Shown here: piece by piece, positions 8,217 to 16,815 of the stretch
Layout: the number at the start of each line of letters is the position of its first letter
Position numbering within the stretch: the first letter of the stretch is position 1
Source: Streptococcus sanguinis SK49
GTDB lineage: Bacteria > Bacillota > Bacilli > Lactobacillales > Streptococcaceae
Direction of reading: 5' to 3'
Assembly (NCBI RefSeq): GCF_000212815.1
Contig: NZ_GL890986.1
Span: forward strand, 62,001-126,000
DNA length: 64,000 nucleotides
Position numbers and translations under genes: made by a program
The notes under the pieces: model-generated
What the model was told of the DNA's origin: nothing
Seen by the model: only the letters and a program-made list of their open reading frames with translations
Databases searched by the model: none

Positions 8217-10268
8217 TTAGTTTTTCTTTGTTTTCTTCAAAAGGAAGAAGACTCCTGCTAGGATAATCAATCCTGCAAGGCCCATGATGGTCACTTGCTC
8301 ACCTGTTGATGGCAGGTCTTTTTTCTTGGCCTTGACGGACTGCTCATTTCGATACTGCACTTGGTAAACAGAGAAATGATTGGTCGTGAAGCTGATGGTC
8401 TGGTTTTGATTAACCGTTACATCAAATTTCTCAACCTGCTTACCATTTTCATCCAAAGCATAGACGGCATCTACTGGCAGATCTTTGCTAAGTGGGATCG
8501 TCACAAGAGTTGGACTGACCTGATGCACCGGCTGACCATTCGGATCGGTCAAGCTAATGTCATAAGTATCAGTCGGCTGAATCTTGCTTTCCAGTTTTTT
8601 CACAGACAGCTGAAGACCGGCCTTGACCAAGTCAGCGTTTTTCAAGCGAATGCCAGTTGCGAGATCCACCAAGTTGTCATCTTCTACATTGACTTCCGTC
8701 CGTGTATCAGAACTGCTAGAGGTTGCCGAAGAGGAAGAACTTGACGAACTTTGAGATGACGAAGAGCCGCTAGAATCTTTGCTGGAGCTAGATGGAGTTG
8801 TTTTTGTTGCTTCCTTGATTTTAGCTTCCATTTCAGCTTCTAGCTCTTTCATTTCCTTAAAGACTTGCGCTGCTCGAGCTTGTGTTTCCTCAGTAACTTT
8901 TGCTGAAGAGTCTGGCAGAGCTGCATTGGCTGCATCCAGAGCATTTTGCTCCTCAATAAAGCGGGCTTCCAAAGCCTTCCACTTGTCTTGGACAGAAGTA
9001 CCAAATAGGTCCTGATGCTTGGCCGCCATATCGTAGATATGAGATGCCACCCAGTACCAAGAGTCTGGACTGTAGCTAGTTGTGTTGACCTTATAAGCAT
9101 CGTAAGTATCCGTGATATTCCCATTATAAGGCAGGTAAGGTGAGAAGCGCGGACTGCCTACCGCCAGCCACATAGTGCCTCCGCCCATATTGGCTGGAAC
9201 GCCGTCTTTGAGCTGGAAGATATGAGCTTCCATGACATTTGGGTTGCCCAGCGGATATTTGTAAACAGGATCAGTCGTACCGCGTTGTGGCAGCCCCTTA
9301 CCATCTAGCTCCATTTGGTCCAGCGGTTTGAACTGAGTACCCTCAAAGCGATTGCGCTGCATAGCCATTACATCTGCTACACTGATCTTTCTGTCTGTGG
9401 AGTGCATGAGATCAAAGTAAGAGTCGTTATAAGACACGGCCACATTTGGATCTAGACTGGTGATACCTGCCCAGGCACGAGAACGATCTGCCTCTGCCAT
9501 CGGTGGATTATAGGACTGAGAAATGTGGAATTTGCCGTCAATTTCTTTATAAGAGTTAGCTTGCTTGGCTACATCCTGAACACCTTTTGAGGCAATGACG
9601 TTTTCTGTATCGTCAAAGTCAACACTGCCCAAGAAGAAAGTATTAGGAAAGACAGCATACTTGTCATCTGGGAATTTAATAGCAACATATTGGTGGCCAG
9701 ATAGGATTTCCATATACCAGACACCAGTCTTGTCAGCAATGGTGATAATATTCCCCTCTGCTGCTCCCTGCTCTCTGACAATCTGCGCCATCAGTTCCAC
9801 ACCCTGACGGGCTGTCTGAACATGAGGCAGAACGACAGTTGTCAGGATAGACTCAGCCAAGCCATTTTCTACATAAGGATCCACTTTTTGAATGGCATCA
9901 TTGGCCTTGGCAGAAACAGTCGCAGAAATGGAAACACCGTATTCATTGAAGCCAACCTCGTCAAAAATACCTTGGGATGGGGTCACATCTGATACCGAAG
10001 TATACTTGTAGCTTTCTGCCGGCAAGGTCCATTCAAAACCGTTGGCTTCATCGACTAGTTTGGCACCACTCGCATTAGTCTTTCTCGGATGAACCAGAAA
10101 GACCTTATTGTGATTTGGCTCCAAGTCCTCTGTCCGACCGTAAAGCGTTGTGCCGTCTGCCGTAAGGTCTTTCCCGACAATAAATCCTGTGCAGGCTTCG
10201 ACCACTTGGAAAGGAAAGAGAAAAATGGTCGAAATAGCTAACAAGGAACGAAACAATATTTTTTTCAT
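8217..10268 (-). CDS. LPXTG-anchored C69 family dipeptidase
   Basis: A 683-residue surface enzyme. A signal peptide (residues 1-25) ends VVEA, and the next residue Cys26 (CTGFIVG) is the expected N-terminal nucleophile of C69/PepD hydrolases. The catalytic region continues to about residue 480 (GRTEDLEPN near its start). A low-complexity Ser linker follows (about 480-525), then a short domain, and a C-terminal sorting signal LPSTGE, hydrophobic helix and KKTKKN. Sortase would anchor it to peptidoglycan. Cytosolic C69 dipeptidases are common; the wall-anchored form suggests digestion of external peptides. Promoter: the AT-rich 10269-10330 region contains no match I would fix. Confidence 0.9.
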   Translation of the reverse strand: MKKILFRSLLAISTIFLFPFQVVEACTGFIVGKDLTADGTTLYGRTEDLEPNHNKVFLVHPRKTNASGAKLVDEANGFEWTLPAESYKYTSVSDVTPSQGIFDEVGFNEYGVSISATVSAKANDAIQKVDPYVENGLAESILTTVVLPHVQTARQGVELMAQIVREQGAAEGNIITIADKTGVWYMEILSGHQYVAIKFPDDKYAVFPNTFFLGSVDFDDTENVIASKGVQDVAKQANSYKEIDGKFHISQSYNPPMAEADRSRAWAGITSLDPNVAVSYNDSYFDLMHSTDRKISVADVMAMQRNRFEGTQFKPLDQMELDGKGLPQRGTTDPVYKYPLGNPNVMEAHIFQLKDGVPANMGGGTMWLAVGSPRFSPYLPYNGNITDTYDAYKVNTTSYSPDSWYWVASHIYDMAAKHQDLFGTSVQDKWKALEARFIEEQNALDAANAALPDSSAKVTEETQARAAQVFKEMKELEAEMEAKIKEATKTTPSSSSKDSSGSSSSQSSSSSSSSATSSSSDTRTEVNVEDDNLVDLATGIRLKNADLVKAGLQLSVKKLESKIQPTDTYDISLTDPNGQPVHQVSPTLVTIPLSKDLPVDAVYALDENGKQVEKFDVTVNQNQTISFTTNHFSVYQVQYRNEQSVKAKKKDLPSTGEQVTIMGLAGLIILAGVFFLLKKTKKN

Positions 10269-10407
10269 AAAAATATCTCCTTTGTTTTTTTGTGAAAAAT
10301 TACAAAATTAAATACTATATTCAGTATAGCCTTTTACTCTAAGTTTTGCAAGCGATTTCATTTTTTTGACGTGTAAGATTTACTAGATAAATAATTCATT
10401 TCAAAAT

Positions 10408-10433
10408 AGAAAAAAGCCAGATAAAATCCGACT
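10408..10433 (-). terminator. terminator of pepO
   Basis: On the minus strand AGTCGGAT-TTT-ATCTGGCT forms an 8-bp stem with two wobbles, followed by TTTTTTCTATTTTG. Confidence 0.65.
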
Positions 10434-10445
10434 TTAAAGACACGT

Positions 10446-10526
10446 GGCTGCGGAGGCACAAACCGCAGCCGCGCAAGTATTGCAGGAAAGAATGGATAGG
10501 AGAAAAAGGACAAACTTCTCTCCTAT
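10446..10526 (-). other. two extra hairpins in the pepO 3' untranslated region
   Basis: Downstream of the pepO stop and upstream of its T-run terminator lie ATAGGAGA/TCTCCTAT (10496-10503 with 10519-10526) and the GC-rich GGCTGCGG/CCGCAGCC (10446-10453 with 10463-10470). Neither has a T-run. They could stabilise the message or mark a 3'-derived small RNA; function is unknown. The rest of 10269-10588 holds only the C69 promoter region. Confidence 0.5.
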
Positions 10527-10588
10527 TACCAAACTGGTTGTGCTTCATAACTTATATTATTTTCTCATCTTTTCCTAGACAAGCAATC

Positions 10589-12604
10589 TTACCATACGCT
10601 GACCCGCTTATCTGGAGCCAGATACATGGCATCACCTTCTTTAATTTCTGGATAAGTTTCATAGAAGGCCTCTACATTTTTGAGTTGCTGGTTGACCCGC
10701 AGTTCGGACGGAGCATGGACATCTACCTTCAGAAGAAGTTGGTTAAATTGCAGACTAGCCTTGCTTCTCCAGATATTGGCATAGTTTTCAAAGTAATTCT
10801 TCAAGTCTGCATCTGGATATTTCTTTTTAACAACTTCGAGAGTGGCTGAAAGTCCACCGGCATCGGCTACATTTTCTGTTACTGTAAGCTTTCCGTTGAC
10901 CTTGCCGCCGTAAATTTCAATACCATCCCACTGCTTGGTAACAGCTTCAATTTTCTTGTCAAAAACTTTCTTATCTGCTTCTGTCCACCAATTGTTCAAA
11001 TTACCCTCTTCATCAAAGTTTGCACCATTTGAGTCGAAGGCGTGAGTAATCTCGTGACCGATAACCATACCGATACCGCCGTAGTTCTTTTCCATCTCTT
11101 GCTTAACATCAAAGAATGGATTCTGCAGGATTGCGGCTGGGAAGTTGATACTGTTATTTTCCTGTGAGTAGTAAGCGTTGATATCATAGGAAGGCATCGC
11201 CCACTCGTCCTTGTCTACTGGCTCAGAGAAGTGCTCAACATCATATTGATGTTTTGCTTGACTCAAAGCAATTGCATTCTCAAAGAAGGATTTTTTATCG
11301 TCTACTTTCAAGGCCTTAGTCACTTCGCGAACTTTTTCAGGATAGCCGATATAGAGTTTCATAATATCCAGCTTCTTGACTGCCTTCTGTTTGGTTTCTT
11401 CTGATAGCCATTCGTTTTTCAGCATACGTTCCCGATAGACTTCCTTGATATCCTTGACCATTTGGGTTACTTCTTGCTTGGCTTCCTCACCGAAATATTT
11501 GCGTCCATAGTAAAGACTGAAGACATCTGAAAAAGTTCCTGTTGTCAGATTGTATGCTGCATCTTCTTTTGAAGTTGCTTCCTTAGTACCTTGCAAGGAT
11601 TTTTGGTACTCTGCAAAAATCAGCCGATAGTCATCGGTTAGAAAACTAGATGCTGATGCTGCCTGCTTCACAAGCATCCAAGATTTGAGCTTGCCAAAGT
11701 TCTTGTCATTAACTACCTTGGCAAAATTTTCATAATACTTAGGGTTAGGTACATTGACATCACCAGATTCCTGGCCTAGATAGTCATTGATAATATCGTG
11801 AAACTTAAAGGTATCAGAGTAAGCATTGATGTCTTCAGCCGTCTTAGGATGGTGAAGATTTTTAATTTCCGAAGTTTCTTCATTACTTTGGGCATACTTG
11901 GCCAATTCTCCATCAAATTCTAAGGCTTCTTTGACAATCTTTTCGCTCTCTTTTTCACTGTAGCCCAGCTTTTGCATGGCTTCTTTGAATGCTTTTTCCA
12001 GCGGATCCATCATCCTTTTCTTAGCAGCTTCATCTTCATAGTAGCTCTTATCCGGCAGCATAAGACTTGGACTGGACAGATTCACTTGTTTCTGATTGGT
12101 ATTTTCTAGGTTAGAACTAATTTCAAAAGTAAACGGCAGAGCCAAACCGCGTTTTTCCCAGTCAACAGCCTTGCCAGCTAGGTCCTTTAGATCGGACAAG
12201 TCTTCAATTTCCTTGAGATAGGACTTGAGAGGATCTAAGCCATCCTTTTCCCGCTGCTTGAAGTCAGTCGCTTGCTGGTAGTATTTGATAAACTCAGGCA
12301 TGCCTTCAATCGTTGACTCTTCTTTACCAGAGACTAGATTTTTGACATCCGCCTTCATCTTATCCTTGACCTGCTCGTTCAGCTCATAAAACACACCATT
12401 AGACGGCTGATCGCTAGGGATTTCTGCCTTTTCCAGCCATTTTTTATTGATAGCCTGATAGTAATTGGTCCTCACTGTGGCATTCTTATCGATCGGTGTC
12501 TCCTGAGGGACAAAGGTCTTATAAGCCCAATAGCCACCGGCAGCCAAGATTAGGCCGGTCACAGTCAACGTAGAAGTTAGAATGATTTTGGTTCTTTTCT
12601 TCAT
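10589..12604 (-). CDS. pepO: M13 family metallopeptidase (endopeptidase O)
   Basis: A 671-residue zinc endopeptidase related to neprilysin. The start at 12604 is chosen because AAGGAGGAACTC precedes that ATG; an upstream in-frame codon lacks a site. An N-terminal helix (about residues 8-28) would anchor or export it. The zinc motif HEITH (in GHEITHAFDSNG) and the third-ligand region ENVADAGGL are intact, as is NAYYSQENNSINFPAAILQ before them. Streptococcal PepO proteins cleave peptides and bind host factors; that is family knowledge. The gene is monocistronic. Confidence 0.93.
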   Translation of the reverse strand: MKKRTKIILTSTLTVTGLILAAGGYWAYKTFVPQETPIDKNATVRTNYYQAINKKWLEKAEIPSDQPSNGVFYELNEQVKDKMKADVKNLVSGKEESTIEGMPEFIKYYQQATDFKQREKDGLDPLKSYLKEIEDLSDLKDLAGKAVDWEKRGLALPFTFEISSNLENTNQKQVNLSSPSLMLPDKSYYEDEAAKKRMMDPLEKAFKEAMQKLGYSEKESEKIVKEALEFDGELAKYAQSNEETSEIKNLHHPKTAEDINAYSDTFKFHDIINDYLGQESGDVNVPNPKYYENFAKVVNDKNFGKLKSWMLVKQAASASSFLTDDYRLIFAEYQKSLQGTKEATSKEDAAYNLTTGTFSDVFSLYYGRKYFGEEAKQEVTQMVKDIKEVYRERMLKNEWLSEETKQKAVKKLDIMKLYIGYPEKVREVTKALKVDDKKSFFENAIALSQAKHQYDVEHFSEPVDKDEWAMPSYDINAYYSQENNSINFPAAILQNPFFDVKQEMEKNYGGIGMVIGHEITHAFDSNGANFDEEGNLNNWWTEADKKVFDKKIEAVTKQWDGIEIYGGKVNGKLTVTENVADAGGLSATLEVVKKKYPDADLKNYFENYANIWRSKASLQFNQLLLKVDVHAPSELRVNQQLKNVEAFYETYPEIKEGDAMYLAPDKRVSVW

Positions 12605-12920
12605 GAGTTCCTCCTTGTATATTAAGTAAAATATAATTGACTTTTTTATTTTACTCATTTACTTTAACATATTCTTTTTTCCTCGTCAACAGAAAAATGA
12701 AGGTCTGGAAAAAATTGCCGCAAGAAGAGAGAATAAGGTCGTTCAGTCTGCTTTTAAAAGTGATCTGCTCTAGAGTCACACTTAAAGAAAAACTAAAGTT
12801 TCTATCAGCTGTCCTGTTGCTTCCAGCTCTTTTCTCTCCTCCTTGCACTTTCTAGTATAGCGTCCAAACTTCAGATATTTCTCAAGAAATTCTAAAATAT
12901 TTCTAAAGTTTTTTACTAAA

Positions 12921-12950
12921 ATAAAAAAACTGAGACAAAAATGCCTCAGT
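12921..12950 (-). terminator. terminator downstream of tehB
   Basis: Minus-strand ACTGAGGCA-TTTT-TGTCTCAGT (one mismatch) followed by TTTTTTTATTTT, about 130 nt after the tehB stop. Confidence 0.75.
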
Positions 12951-12983
12951 CTAGCTTTATTAAGTTCAAAAAATATTGAATCT

Positions 12984-13003
12984 GAGACAATTTAAATTGT
13001 CTC
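12984..13003. repeat. perfect 20-bp palindrome in the tehB 3' region
   Basis: GAGACAATTT meets its reverse complement AAATTGTCTC with no spacer. It lies between the tehB stop and terminator and has no T-run of its own. It could be a protein site or part of a repeat element. Confidence 0.6.
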
Positions 13004-13081
13004 CCAGACCTTTTAAACCTGAACCTCAAAATAAGTGAGCAAAGCTAAATTTAAAAAAATCAACTTCTGTCCCACTGTATT

Positions 13082-13945
13082 CTACTGAACCTTTTTAGCC
13101 AGCATAGTCGCAAAGCGCAGCTGAATTCGATTGCCATTTTCATCACGTCGGTGGAGGTGACCAGGATTTTCATTGTACTTAACCAGCTCCCAATCCTTGT
13201 AATACTCGGCAAGCTCGCCTTCCTTAAAAGTAAAAGGAAAGGGAACAGAGCATGGGAAGTCTTCTGAATCCATAGCACAGACGATGAGATTGTAGCCACC
13301 AAGCGCTGTGTGCTCTTGCATATTGCGGATAATATCCGGAATCCGCTCCGCCTGCAGGAACATAAGTACAACGGTGGAAACGATCAAATCATAAGTCTGG
13401 GTCAGACTAGCTGAATTGATGTCGTAGCTACCAACTGGAAGATCCAAATCCTCCTGCTCCACAATGCTCCGTAAGATCTCCAGTGCTAGCTCATTCTGAT
13501 CTACGGCCGTTACTTCAAAGCCCTGCTTGGCCAAAAAAAGAGCATTGCGGCCTTGACCACAGCCTAGGTCTAAGGCCCTCCCTGGCCGGACTGTCTGCAT
13601 AGCTTCCAAAACCTCTGAGTGCACTGGATTGCTGCTGTATTTTTTAGGGAAATAATCCTCAGGCCGGCAATAAAATTCCAAATACCACTCCACATCATCT
13701 GTCAGGGCTTCGACCCGATGCCAAGCTTGGGGCTGGGCAAAAGGATTGTCCTGACCAGCCTCAAAGATGTGCTCAGCCAGCTCCTCACCTTCCTCTGACA
13801 TCTCGATAAACTTAAGGCGTCCCTTAAGAACAGTGATTTTGCCCCAAGTTCCCTCTTTGGTATTGTGCTTTCTCTTTACCGCTTCTGGCATGGTCTCAGC
13901 CGTCCACAGCGGCATACGTTTATAAGCTAGCAATTCTTCTGTCAT
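13082..13945 (-). CDS. tehB: SAM-dependent methyltransferase TehB
   Basis: A 287-residue two-domain protein. The N-terminal part (about residues 1-95) is a DUF1971-like cupin (WGKITVLKGRLKF, FAQPQAWHRVE). The C-terminal part is a class I methyltransferase with motif I LDLGCGQGRN and VTAVDQNELAL. TehB proteins methylate tellurite and related oxyanions. Its place upstream of smpB matches other streptococci, although two AT-rich genes are inserted here. AAAGGA precedes the ATG. Confidence 0.9.
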   Translation of the reverse strand: MTEELLAYKRMPLWTAETMPEAVKRKHNTKEGTWGKITVLKGRLKFIEMSEEGEELAEHIFEAGQDNPFAQPQAWHRVEALTDDVEWYLEFYCRPEDYFPKKYSSNPVHSEVLEAMQTVRPGRALDLGCGQGRNALFLAKQGFEVTAVDQNELALEILRSIVEQEDLDLPVGSYDINSASLTQTYDLIVSTVVLMFLQAERIPDIIRNMQEHTALGGYNLIVCAMDSEDFPCSVPFPFTFKEGELAEYYKDWELVKYNENPGHLHRRDENGNRIQLRFATMLAKKVQ

Positions 13946-14049
13946 AAAAAATCCTTTCTCTAAAAGCTACACTACGAATAATCTAACTGTCTTTATCATA
14001 CTCGAAAAGAACCGACTTGACAAGTGGCAAATTGAACGGCCTTCCCTGC

Positions 14050-14084
14050 AAAAAGAAAGAACTGGTCAGTCAGCCAGTTCTTTC
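14050..14084 (-). terminator. terminator after the AT-rich paralogue pair
   Basis: A perfect 11-bp stem GAAAGAACTGG/CCAGTTCTTTC with an 8-nt loop, followed on the minus strand by TTTTTG. Confidence 0.85.
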
Positions 14085-14139
14085 TCACATAGGAAGTTTA
14101 CTTTCTTTTACTTTTCAGCATCTATCTCTTTACGACTCA

Positions 14140-15186
14140 TCAGTATACCCTTTCTTGTAAAATTGATTTATTCTGTTTTTGTTTCATTAATTCCTTATCC
14201 TTACTCTCGTCATAAAACTGGTTGAATTCCTCTTTAGAGCTAAAAGGATGTTCCAATCCATCTTTACTGATACTTGCTGGAATCACACCTTCATATAAGT
14301 CTGTATTCGAAGGAACCAATAGACTATAAAACTCTAGATAGTCTTTAACGCTCTTATCAAGTATATAAAGTTGAGAGTTCGTTTTTTCCAATAATTCCGC
14401 TGCCTTTGGGTCTGTTTGCGCCATCAAGATATTTCGAATCCAACTTGTATCCACAGCTTCGCCTAAAGGATATGTAATAGGAAATTTAAAATTTCCCAAC
14501 TTTTCGTCAAATTGTTGCGTATTTAGTTTAAAATTAAAGGTGGGACTTTGGTATTGTGCTGTCTTATTATCTTCCCATTCAATTTTTCGAGTATCAAGAT
14601 TGTACCAAAGAGTTTGAAACTTATCATGTTCCCCAGACTCAGAGGCATAAATAGACAAATAATTATTTCCATCAATGACAGTTAATGTTTCCTCTATTCC
14701 TCTAGGTAAATATCGAGAATTATAGTCTGAAACTAATTTATACAAATCTTCTTTATAACCTTCTAACTGTTGATTCTTAATATGGTAAATGGATAAGGTA
14801 TAATAGTTACCTTCATTTTTTTTATCAATAATATTCGGCATTGAAGGAAGTTTGATATTTTCTCGAACAATATAGTTGGGATTATGCGCACCACGTGTCA
14901 CATGCGTTGGATTCTCTGAGGTTGCCGGTAGAGTAGCATATTTGCGAACTAAAGCATCTTCCTCTGGATTTTCTGATTTCCAATGAACCACTACCCCTGT
15001 ACCATTTTCAAGAAAAGAATAATCATCAATTGTAAAAGTCCCTGTATAATAATTTAAGGATTCATAAGTTTCTCTTTCTTCCTTGGCTTTTTGAAGCTGA
15101 TCTTGTTTTAAATGACACTGCCAAGCAAATATGGCAAGTCCCAAGACTGCTAAAGAAAGAAGACTTAACAATAGTTTTCTTATCAT
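14140..15186 (-). CDS. membrane-anchored protein of unknown function, paralogue 1
   Basis: A 348-residue protein with one N-terminal membrane helix (about residues 4-23, LLLSLLSLAVLGLAIFAWQC) and a large, probably extracytoplasmic, domain. The Cys at residue 24 does not form a good lipobox. It begins 24 bp after the related gene at 15211-16245, and both end in a similar acidic segment ((S)FxxFxQ(W/F)). Base composition is visibly AT-richer than smpB or rnr next to it. I do not recognise the family. Possibly an acquired surface protein or immunity-like pair. Confidence 0.7.
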   Translation of the reverse strand: MIRKLLLSLLSLAVLGLAIFAWQCHLKQDQLQKAKEERETYESLNYYTGTFTIDDYSFLENGTGVVVHWKSENPEEDALVRKYATLPATSENPTHVTRGAHNPNYIVRENIKLPSMPNIIDKKNEGNYYTLSIYHIKNQQLEGYKEDLYKLVSDYNSRYLPRGIEETLTVIDGNNYLSIYASESGEHDKFQTLWYNLDTRKIEWEDNKTAQYQSPTFNFKLNTQQFDEKLGNFKFPITYPLGEAVDTSWIRNILMAQTDPKAAELLEKTNSQLYILDKSVKDYLEFYSLLVPSNTDLYEGVIPASISKDGLEHPFSSKEEFNQFYDESKDKELMKQKQNKSILQERVY

Positions 15187-15210
15187 TTTTTACCTTTCTT
15201 CTTATCGTTT

Positions 15211-16245
15211 CTATTTTTCTTTTTGTGGATGGGTTTCAACCCACTGCTTGAAATCATTAAAAGATCGAATCTGTGTTTTTTCTCCAGTTGTTTCATCTGT
15301 GGCATAAAGTTCCATTACATCCTGACCTTCGGGCGCAAACCAATGAATTAAATCATTAAACCATTCTTCTTCATTATACTGATTAGGACGGAAATAGATT
15401 TTATTCATGTCTCTCATTTTTTTCGCAATTTCTGGATAAAGTTTTGCAAAATTAGTACCTGAAACTTCTACAGAATCACCTATTTTATATGAAGGTATTA
15501 TGTAGCCAGGAACATACTCCATACCATACTTTAATAGTGCGTTATTAATCTGATCCCCTATTCCACCTCTTACAAGATCCATAGTCTTATATATTGTTCC
15601 TCTCATATAAGTTCTAGTATCCTTCTGATCTAAAAGTAGATTAATCTCTTTTTCTGACATCTCTTTTTCAATTTTTCCTGACTCCAATGCTAGAATAAAA
15701 TATTTGATTTTCTCCGGTTTCCCTTTTTCATACGAGTGCATACTAAAAGTTAGAAATTCTTTTCCGTTCCTTGTAAATTGTGCACGAATTTGCTTAAGCC
15801 TATAAGTATTCTCTTGTCCTAACAAATCGTAGACATTGACTTCCTTACTAGTTATTTTAGATGGATCCTGCAAATTATAAATCTTGATTTTGAAATATTC
15901 CTCTTTACTAACTTTAGACGACGTTAAGCCATCCTCTTCAGTAAGAATATTATACTTGAAATCTGTTATATAATTCTGTCCATAATTGAAAGAACCATCA
16001 TTTTTGCTAGTAACCAATACATATTTGTTTTGACTGAACAACTCTATTTGATCAACATTATAATCTTCTTTATCATACTCTTTTTTTCGCCCACCTACTA
16101 AAAAGGCGAAAAGAACTACTAAAGTCAGAAGAAGTCCTCCAAGAAACATGAATAACTTTTTATTGAGTTTCATTTGCTTACCACCAGTTTTTAATTTATC
16201 TAGCCATTTATTTTGATAGTCCTTAGAGTCATTCCGCTTTTTCAT
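15211..16245 (-). CDS. membrane-anchored protein of unknown function, paralogue 2
   Basis: A 344-residue protein with a short charged N-terminus, a membrane helix (LFMFLGGLLLTLVVLFAFLV) and a large extracytoplasmic domain. The ATG at 16245 has only a weak GGGA site; another in-frame ATG at 16173 with GGTGG upstream would begin directly at the membrane helix, so the true start is uncertain. It shares layout with the downstream gene, ending in SFNDFKQWVET. AT-rich compared with neighbours. Function unknown. Confidence 0.65.
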   Translation of the reverse strand: MKKRNDSKDYQNKWLDKLKTGGKQMKLNKKLFMFLGGLLLTLVVLFAFLVGGRKKEYDKEDYNVDQIELFSQNKYVLVTSKNDGSFNYGQNYITDFKYNILTEEDGLTSSKVSKEEYFKIKIYNLQDPSKITSKEVNVYDLLGQENTYRLKQIRAQFTRNGKEFLTFSMHSYEKGKPEKIKYFILALESGKIEKEMSEKEINLLLDQKDTRTYMRGTIYKTMDLVRGGIGDQINNALLKYGMEYVPGYIIPSYKIGDSVEVSGTNFAKLYPEIAKKMRDMNKIYFRPNQYNEEEWFNDLIHWFAPEGQDVMELYATDETTGEKTQIRSFNDFKQWVETHPQKEK

Positions 16246-16347
16246 CAATCATTCCCAAAAGTGGTCATCCTCAGACCTCATCCTTTCCATTATAGCATAA
16301 ATTAAAAGTCAAAGTTGAATGCTAAAAAAGACCGGTCGCCCAGTCTT

Positions 16348-16815
16348 TTATCTTGTATTAAAGTTCTTCATCTGTCTTGCGATGTCGCGGTTTTGCTCGC
16401 GGCGTTTGATGGACTCGCGCTTGTCGTAGTCGTGCTTCCCTTTGGCTAGACCTAGGAGGAGCTTGGCATAGCCGTCCTTGAGATAGACCTTAAGCGGCAC
16501 CAACGTCATACCAGTTCCCTTGGTCTCCTGCTCCAGCTTTTGGATCTGCTTCTTATGCAGCAGCAGCTTTCTGCGGCGCTCAGGCTCTTGGTTCCAGATA
16601 TTGCCCTCTTCATAAGGCGCGATATGCACATTGCTGAGCCAGGCCTCACCGTTCTTGATCTGGGCAAAGCCGTCTTTTAGATTGATACGAGCAGCGCGGA
16701 CGCTCTTGATTTCCGTCCCTGTCAGTACCATGCCAGCTTCGATGGTATCTACGATGGTGTAGTCGTGTCTGGCCTTTTTATTTTGCGCGACGACCTTTCC
16801 TTCTCCCTTTGCCAT
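16348..16815 (-). CDS. smpB: SsrA-binding protein SmpB
   Basis: A 155-residue tmRNA partner in trans-translation. Recognisable motifs are [38 protein letters not shown], and the basic tail [21 protein letters not shown] good AAAGGAGC site precedes the ATG. Its start lies 38 bp inside the end of rnr, so the two are coupled; RNase R and SmpB act together on stalled messages. Confidence 0.97.
   Translation of the reverse strand: MAKGEGKVVAQNKKARHDYTIVDTIEAGMVLTGTEIKSVRAARINLKDGFAQIKNGEAWLSNVHIAPYEEGNIWNQEPERRRKLLLHKKQIQKLEQETKGTGMTLVPLKVYLKDGYAKLLLGLAKGKHDYDKRESIKRREQNRDIARQMKNFNTR

Larger units (their letters stand above)
12605..13081. other. intergenic region between pepO and tehB
   Basis: This 477-bp stretch holds the AT-rich pepO promoter side (12605-12700), a long non-coding part, and the tehB 3' region with a terminator and a perfect 20-bp palindrome described separately. 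Sequence near 13040-13080 (ending TGTCCCACTGTA) resembles intergenic repeat-like DNA I associate with streptococci, but I cannot confirm copies. No supported gene. Confidence 0.4.
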
